DNA from: Cepaea nemoralis
Taxonomy: Eukaryota > Mollusca > Gastropoda > Stylommatophora > Helicidae
NCBI GenBank assembly: GCA_014155875.1
Contig: JACEFZ010028136.1
Location: 62,001-126,000, forward strand
DNA length: 64,000 nucleotides
Direction of reading: 5' to 3'
How positions within the stretch are numbered: the first letter of the stretch is position 1; every line of letters begins with the position of its first letter. The translations under genes were made by a program, and so were the position numbers. Of the stretch, positions 57,645-64,000 are shown piece by piece. The notes under the pieces were generated by a model, which saw only the letters and a program-made list of their open reading frames with translations, did no database searches and was not told where the DNA came from.

Positions 57645-59035
57645 TTGTTTACTGCACTGTTCACTTTATTATTGATGCACTGTTCACTTTATTGTTGATG
57701 CACTGTTCACTTTATTGTTGACTGCACTGTTCACTTTATTATTGACTGCACTGTTCACTTTATTATTGACTGCACTGTTCACTTTATTGTTGATGTACTG
57801 TTCACTTTATTATTGACTGCACTGTTCACTTTATTATTGATGCACTGTTCACTTTATTGTTGACTGCACTGTTAACTTTATTATTGACTGCACTGTTCAT
57901 TTTATTATTGATGCACTGTTCACTTTAATGTTGACTGCACTGTTAACTTTATTATTGACTGCACTGTTCATTTTATTATTGACTGCACTGTTCACTTTAT
58001 TGTTGACTGCACTGTTCACTTTATTATTGACTGCACTGTTCACTTTATTGTTGACTGCACTGTTCATTTTATTGTTGACTGCACTGTTCACTTTATTGTT
58101 GACTGCACTGTTCATTTTATTATTGATGCACTGTTCACTTTAATGTTGACTGCACTGTTCACTTTATTATTGACTGCACTGTTCATTTTATTATTGATGC
58201 ACTGTTCACTTTAATGTTGACTGCACTGTTAACTTTATTATTGACTGCACTGTTCATTTTATTATTGACTGCACTGTTCACTTTATTGTTGACTGCACTG
58301 TTCACTTTAATGTTGACTGCACTGTTCACTTTATTGTTGACTGCACTGTTCACTTTATTGTTGACTGCACTGTTCACTTTATTGTTGACTGCACTGTTCA
58401 CTTTAATGTTGACTGCACTGTTCACTTTATTATTGACTGCACTGTTCACTTTATTGTTGACTGCACTGTTCACTTTATTGTTGACTGCACTGTTCACTTT
58501 ATTGTTGACTGCACTGTTCACTTTATTGTTGACTGCACTGTTCACTTTAATGTCGACTGCACTGTTCACTTTGTTGTTGACTGCACTGTTCACTTTATTG
58601 TTGACTGCACTGTTCACTTTATTGTTGACTGCACTGTTCACTTTATTGTTGACTGCACTGTTCACTTTATTGTTGACTGCACTGTTCACTTTATTGTTGA
58701 CTGCACTGTTCACTTTATTGTTGACTGCACTGTTCACTTTAATGATGACTGCACTGTTCACTTTATTGTTGACTGCACTGTTCACTTTATTGTTGACTAC
58801 ACTGTTCACTTTATTGTTGACTGCACTGTTCACTTTATTGTTGACTGCACTGTTCACTTTATTGTTGACTGCACTGTTCACTTTATTGTTGACTGCACTG
58901 TTCACTTTATTGTTGACTGCACTATTCACTTTATTGTTGACTGCACTGTTCACTTTAATGTTGACTGCACTGTTCACTTTATTATTGACTGCACTGTTCA
59001 CTTTATTGTTGACTGCCCTATTAACGTTACAGTCT
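57645..59035. repeat. 24-bp minisatellite (~58 units), open on both strands
   Basis: Units of 24 bp (cactttattgttgactgcac plus tgtt). Early units include 22-bp forms that break the frame; from 58205 the 24-bp period is uninterrupted. This leaves a 312-codon minus-strand frame repeating VNSAVNNK and a 280-codon plus-strand frame repeating LLLTALFT. The minus frame has unique sequence only at its N-terminal end, with no recognisable domain, so it is not called as a gene. Confidence 0.96.
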
Positions 59036-59164
59036 ACTTTAATTTTAGCCCAATAATTTGGAAGTAACAACAACACGCGGAATAGCGGAGACTCAGCTAA
59101 ATATTTAATGAAGTATTTCAACTGTGGTATCTATATTGATTTAATAGCTTCTATCGGGATACTA

Positions 59165-59560
59165 TCTGGATGAGCAGCTTAACCATCCTTCAGAAGTTTG
59201 ATATCCTTTCTGGGACGCAGAGGTGTTTCCAAGGCACCAGGGCCGGGTTATATACTGGCCAAGACCTATTGACGCGTCCTCGTCGAGCGTCCTGGGCAAC
59301 AGGTCAATTTGGGGTCCTGGCTAAGGTCAATAGGATCGCCGATTCCTCCGAAGTCAGAGAGTGTCTGCCTGTACGGCGAGGAACCACCAGTCTGCACACC
59401 AATAAGCCAGACATGGGACAACGGATACTCATGCAAACCTCAGGTCCTGTATGACATCACACTGATGTTGGACAACAGGATGTCTTCATCCGACATACAG
59501 GACTTCGCGTTGGAGCTCAAGCCAACGAACACAAGCAAGCAAGCAAGCATATCCTTTCTA
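59165..59560 (+). mobile_element. Probable retroelement 3' end with (CAAG)n tail
   Basis: A plus-strand frame (59309-59572) reads QVLYDITLMLDNRMSSSDIQ and runs into a short caagcaagcaagcaagc tail at 59534-59549. A coding-like segment closed by a tetranucleotide tail suggests a non-LTR element or SINE end. The family is not recognised. Confidence 0.35.
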
Positions 59561-60265
59561 ATTTATGTTTAGATAGTTTCTCACAGTTTATATCCAATTC
59601 ATCGTATATGCAGGCTAGATATCTGGAGGGTCTTTTGGGGCTGGTTTATTCAGAAGTTAATTAAAGTATTCAGCACAACTGTTTATTTGATCTTTGTATT
59701 CAGCCTAACTGTCCATTTGATCTATAATGTTGGTGAGAATTGTTCCAATATTTTTTTATAAGTCCACTTGGTTTATTATTCTTTCCTACAAACAAATTTC
59801 TTAGTGGTGTTGTAAATGTCTTTTTAATTTGAAACGAAAGGTTTCCTTTCGCTGCGGTTTCTTTTGTTTTATTTTACAAGGTCATCTAAACATTTTCTTT
59901 TGTCCGCCTTTATTGGTTTCCTAGACGCGATTCCATACACCTATTTAGATAACAACGTAGACAAAGTTGGAGGAACATATAACGATATTAGATTGCATGT
60001 GTAATAGGCACGAAGGGCTTTTAATGCACTAAAAAGTACATAGACGTCAAAGGAAATTAAAATAACAAAAGCAAAACAAAAATGTTTAATTCTAACGTTA
60101 AATCAGAAAAATTATATGGACCAGAAAAAGGCAGAACTGACTAAAACGATTAGTAATAAACGTTCCACGACATTCACTAACTGGTCCCTATGCAGAATAG
60201 ACGGGTTAAAATGGTTTATTTAAAATATAGGACGACCCTAGAACACACGGAAAAGAGAATTACGG
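59561..60265. other. No recognised gene
   Basis: About 700 bases of AT-rich unique sequence. Nothing recognised. Confidence 0.5.
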
Positions 60266-60492
60266 ACAATGGTTAAAAACTCCGCCGCGGAGCAAACACA
60301 GCAGGGGGCTTGTGATCGTCAGAAAACACCCCCTTCCACGAGTGTTTCGGCCCATTATACCCTTAACACTCTCTAGGGGCTTGCCCGTCCGGGTCATGAC
60401 TCCGGGCGTCTTTTCCCTGCCGTGGAGACGTTCGGTCGATTTCGTTGTCATTGTTGTGCTTGTCCTAATTGTGCCCACTAAGCCTTCTTGGT

Positions 60493-60742
60493 ATACCGGC
60501 TCCGTGGCCGAGGGGTTAGCAGCTTTCTCCGCTAACTCCGAATACTCTCGTCACGTGACGCGACGAGAATTAGCAGTGGTTCGAATCGCAAAAGTGACTT
60601 ATGAGAGTATGGAGCCGGTCGCTCAGAAAGTCGTGGCGTGCTGGTGAGCGTAATCTAGCCTAGGAATCAACATACAGCTGAAAGATGCTGGTGTTGACCG
60701 CAATATCCTGAAATAGGATGGAAACGCGGAAAAAAAAAAAAA
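60493..60742 (+). mobile_element. SINE family I, complete with target-site duplication
   Basis: It starts ataccggctccgtggccgag (A box region) with B box ggttcgaatcg near 60590, then the body gaaagatgctggtgttgacc, and ends in an A tract of about 14. The flanks are a 13-bp target-site duplication aagccttcttggt (60480-60492 and from about 60743). Removing the SINE and one repeat restores an uninterrupted host frame on the other strand, which confirms the boundaries. It is the reference copy for family I. Confidence 0.92.
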
Positions 60743-60743
60743 A

Positions 60744-61146
60744 AGCCTTCTTGGTGGCGTTTGGGGAACCTGATCTTCACCCTGAGACTCTCAGAAGGTT
60801 GCTCGGGTGCGTCACAGGTGACATCGACTTGAGTCTTTTCAGCACTGTGAGGTTCTCCCTGGCTAAGATCCTCTTGTGTCTTATGTATATCCCGTTCTCA
60901 GGAGCACTGTCATGCTTCCTGTGACGCACTCTCGCACTTCTTTCGTCCAGCGTGAATTCTCATTCCCCGGAAGGTGCCGAAGCTTTTACCACAGACGCAT
61001 GGCCAATCCGGTCGCTCGGCTGAAGTCATGGTCGACTGGACGGATGGGGTCGTCACCGTGTGATCGCCAGTGGATCCTTCATGCTCCCCCGCCCCTTTTC
61101 GGGGGATCCAAGGGGCATCTATCTGTACTTTGAGTTGACGCGACAT
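60744..61146 (-). pseudogene. Zinc-finger protein relic of an R2/HERO-like LINE
   Basis: From an ATG at 61146 the frame reads MSRQLKVQIDAPWIPRKGAG, then DWPCVCGKSFGTFRGMRIHA followed by GRKKC. This is a single CxC-x12-H-x5-C finger of the kind found near the N-terminus of restriction-like-endonuclease LINEs, where it binds target DNA. Two stops (just after CESASQEA and four codons later) interrupt an otherwise continuous frame that goes on to VKIRFPKRHQEG and, across the SINE insertion, to 60260. It is inactive. Confidence 0.65.
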
Positions 61147-61352
61147 TATGCAGTATTATGCGTTGTCAGCCCGGTCTTCCGTCGGCCCCACCGTTTCACC
61201 GGTGGAGGCAATTCCACCACTGCGCTGCAGCAGTGCCAGTCTTTCCAGGGCGTCTCTCTGAATTACCAGAATGCCCATCCGTCTATCCGGATTGTCTGAT
61301 GGACTGGCCATAAGTTAGTGTTAAAGGATCCGCCGCGGAGCAAACACGGCAG

Positions 61353-62285
61353 AAATAATGTGGGGACGTCATAGCCGGCGCTACGTGAGATATCATAAGA
61401 TAGGACAGCACTGCGTAGAGAGAGTTGGTTGTAGGCCTGTAGGGATAAATGGCGACACAAATAAACTAATATGGACGAACGAAGAAAAAGAAGGAGGAGG
61501 AGGAGGAGGAGATGGAGGAGAAATTGAAAATTCATGGTCTATTGATTTAGTTTTAAAACGAAGTTGCTGATAATAAACCAGGCCAGTTGGGTGACATGTT
61601 TACGTTTACATTGTTCGGTACATTAAAGAGTGTATGGATCATCTCAAGGGTGCAACTGCTGGGATCATCTGTCCGATGTGAAGATTAGATTGATTCAGTT
61701 GTTAAGTTTATTGATTATCTAGAACTTTCGTCAAAGCATGTGGGACAGATGTGAATGTGACCTATCGTGTTGGACAGATGTTGATGTACAGGAAGGAGTA
61801 CTTGTAGCGCACTTGCTGTTAAGCCGCCTACGTTGTGCCTGCGAATGATTCTGTGCACTGCTGCCACAAGTGATACTACGTGCTTTAACAGAGACCTGAT
61901 AATGCATTAATCTATATCTGTCTGCAGCCGGTCGTACAGATGCTTAGTATGCATCCTTAGTCAATAGCTGGAAGGACACGAAGAGCAATCGGAGACGATG
62001 GCAGGATTATGTGCGTCTGCTGTTGTACTTTTATATTTAATGAATTTCTGACGTAGTCTGTGTCCGCGCATTACAGTTGGAGAAGCATGCACACGTTTAG
62101 CATACCACGTCTTCACTTTGCCACTGAAAATGTACAATAAAACTTAAACACAGAGAGCCCCACAAACAATATGTTGCACGGTTCATTGCCTGGTATATTT
62201 ATCTGCTTCTCGTCAGGTGCATATTGTAGAGTTATATATCATACTTTAAAATAAATGAATAATACTTTAGCTGGAAAGAAAATTG
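61353..62285. other. No recognised gene; (GGA)n at 61490-61521
   Basis: Unique sequence with one trinucleotide repeat. Nothing recognised in the remaining ~800 bases. Confidence 0.5.
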
Positions 62286-62287
62286 TT

Positions 62288-62530
62288 GCGTATGCCTTAC
62301 GGAACGTTGCAGTCAACACCAGCATTTTTCAGCTGCTGTTGATGTACTAGGCAATGTTTACGTTCAGTAGTTTGCCATTGCTGTCTGAACGACTGGCTCT
62401 CATACCAGCACGTTATAACACAACGCGACACGGTCTGCTGCACAAATCGGTCGCAGCTGAGCTTCGAACGCCTGGTACCCGGCTCACGAACCACGTTCGC
62501 AAGCCTTTAGCCACGGAGCCGGCTATTTTA
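62288..62530 (-). mobile_element. SINE family I copy, near complete
   Basis: Minus strand: head agccggctccgtggctaaag (A box tggctaaaggc), B box gttcgaagctc, body tggcaaactactgaacgtaa and aaaatgctggtgttgactgc, end ccgtaaggcatacgcaac. It aligns along its length with 52165-52415. Confidence 0.8.
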
Positions 62531-62578
62531 GATGAAACAATTACAATATTGTTCATTTATTCGCTTTATATGATAATA

Positions 62579-62690
62579 CAGGGTGTATTTTAATGATTAT
62601 GGGGTTTTTGAAAATATTGCCGTTCCAAGTTTTGTATTTACCTTTTATGTTGCATGAGTTCGCAGAGGGTGAATACAAAACTTGGACAGG

Positions 62691-62722
<32 letters not shown>

Positions 62723-62878
62723 TAGGAACCGACATCACAGCTTTCGGGATATTCCCATAAGCGCTCCGTCCCCATCCTCAGCAGCCAGCGAAGAGTTCCA
62801 ACACTAATAATAATAATAATAATAATAATAGACCGGCAATATTTTCAAAAACCCCACAGTCATTAAAATTACACCCTG
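62579..62878. mobile_element. Mariner-type MITE, 300 bp, with long inverted repeats
   Basis: Ends 62579-62621 and 62836-62878 are inverted repeats of about 43 bp with few mismatches (cagggtgtattttaatga versus its complement), beside TA dinucleotides on both sides (62577-62578, 62879-62880). A second insertion sits inside: a (gatt)n tract from 62697, then taggaaccgacatcacagct, and a (taa)n tract at 62803-62830. Confidence 0.9.
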
Positions 62879-62880
62879 TA

Positions 62881-63423
<543 letters not shown>

Positions 63424-63439
63424 GCCCCCTTTAATAGTA

Positions 63440-64000
63440 AACAGTCTATAGTGAGACAGAAGTGAAGTGATTCTAGTAACTAACTGATTCAGTCTATAGT
63501 GAGACAGAAGTGAAGTGATTCTAGTAAACTAACTGATTCAGTCTATAGTGAGACAGAAGTGAAGTGATTCTAGTAAACTAACTGATTCAGTCTATAGTGA
63601 GACAGAAGTGAAGTGATTCTAGTAAACTAACTGATTCAGTCTATAGTGAGACAGAAGTGAAGTGATTCTAGTAAACTAACTGATTCAGTCTATAGTGAGA
63701 CAGAAGTGAAGTGATTCTAGTAAACTAACTGATTCAGTCTATAGTGAGACAGAAGTGAAGTGATTCTAGTAAACTAACTGATTCAGTCTATAGTGAGACA
63801 GAAGTGAAGTGATTCTAGTAAACTAACTGATTCAGTCTATAGTGAGACAGAAGTGAAGTGATTCTAGTAAACTAACTGATTCAGTCTATAGTGAGACAGA
63901 AGTGAAGTGATTCTAGTAAACTAACTGATTCAGTCTATAGTGAGACAGAAGTGAAGTGATTCTAGTAAACTAACTGATTCAGTCTATAGTGAGACAGAAG
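63440..64000. repeat. 49-bp minisatellite (~11 units), runs off the window
   Basis: Units of 49 bp (cagtctatagtgagacagaa then gtgaagtgattctagtaaac). All units are identical apart from a one-base difference in the first, so the array is very recent or actively homogenised. Confidence 0.97.

Larger units (their letters stand above)
60272..61352 (-). mobile_element. R2/HERO-family derivative bounded by direct repeats, split by a SINE
   Basis: On the minus strand the element begins beside a 33-bp motif (61320-61352) with tgtttgctccgcggcgga. It encodes a zinc-finger protein relic and ends with ~210 bases related to 28200-28430, closed by an almost identical copy of the motif (60272-60304). A complete SINE (60493-60742) interrupts it. 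No reverse transcriptase is present. It looks like a non-autonomous, internally deleted derivative of the restriction-like-endonuclease LINE family seen at 28200-29530. Confidence 0.6.

Overview
This is eukaryotic nuclear DNA from an invertebrate. There is no operon-like gene packing and no ribosome-binding sites. About half of the window is tandem satellite DNA and most of the rest is decayed transposons. A lophotrochozoan such as a mollusc fits best, by inference, from the mix of Penelope-like GIY-YIG sequence, a restriction-like-endonuclease LINE, RNase H-bearing LINEs, tRNA-derived SINEs and hAT, pogo and mariner elements.

Only one host gene can be supported. It is a minus-strand MFSD4-type major facilitator (sugar transporter family) gene. 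Exon 1 (48610-48974), exon 2 (43898-44093) and a later exon (22573-22686) have canonical GT/AG borders and matching phases. The exon(s) between the last two, and everything 3' of the last, were not identified. Its introns hold nearly all other features of the window, so a roughly 370 bp first exon and two small exons are spread over 26 kb of repeats.

Layout. 1-6.5 kb: a SINE end, then a 37-bp minisatellite lying in a 1.42-kb tandem duplication, a 57-bp and a 47-bp minisatellite. 6.6-10.9 kb: a hAT MITE, a pogo/Tigger relic, LINE tails, a Penelope-like GIY-YIG fragment and a SINE, with several long C/G homopolymers. 10.9-22.2 kb: an 11.3-kb array of a second, unrelated 47-bp satellite. 22.5-22.7 kb: the MFSD4 exon with a duplicated splice donor. 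23-29.8 kb: microsatellite, two opposed RTE-like LINE copies and an R2/HERO-like LINE end. 30-34.5 kb: minisatellites of 29, 32 and 33 bp. 35-43.7 kb: two EN-RT-RNase H LINEs inserted into minisatellites, plus SINEs. 43.9-49 kb: MFSD4 exons 2 and 1 separated by a pentanucleotide repeat, a LINE endonuclease relic, a hAT transposase relic, a SINE and an 11/22-bp minisatellite. 49-64 kb: more RTE-like relics, a second hAT MITE, SINEs, minisatellites of 43, 46, 30, 24 and 49 bp, a zinc-finger ORF of the R2/HERO-like family split by a SINE, and a mariner-type MITE.

The long open frames inside the 47-, 33- and 24-bp arrays follow from unit length and composition and are not called as genes. Every autonomous transposon copy seen here is broken by stops, frameshifts or truncation.
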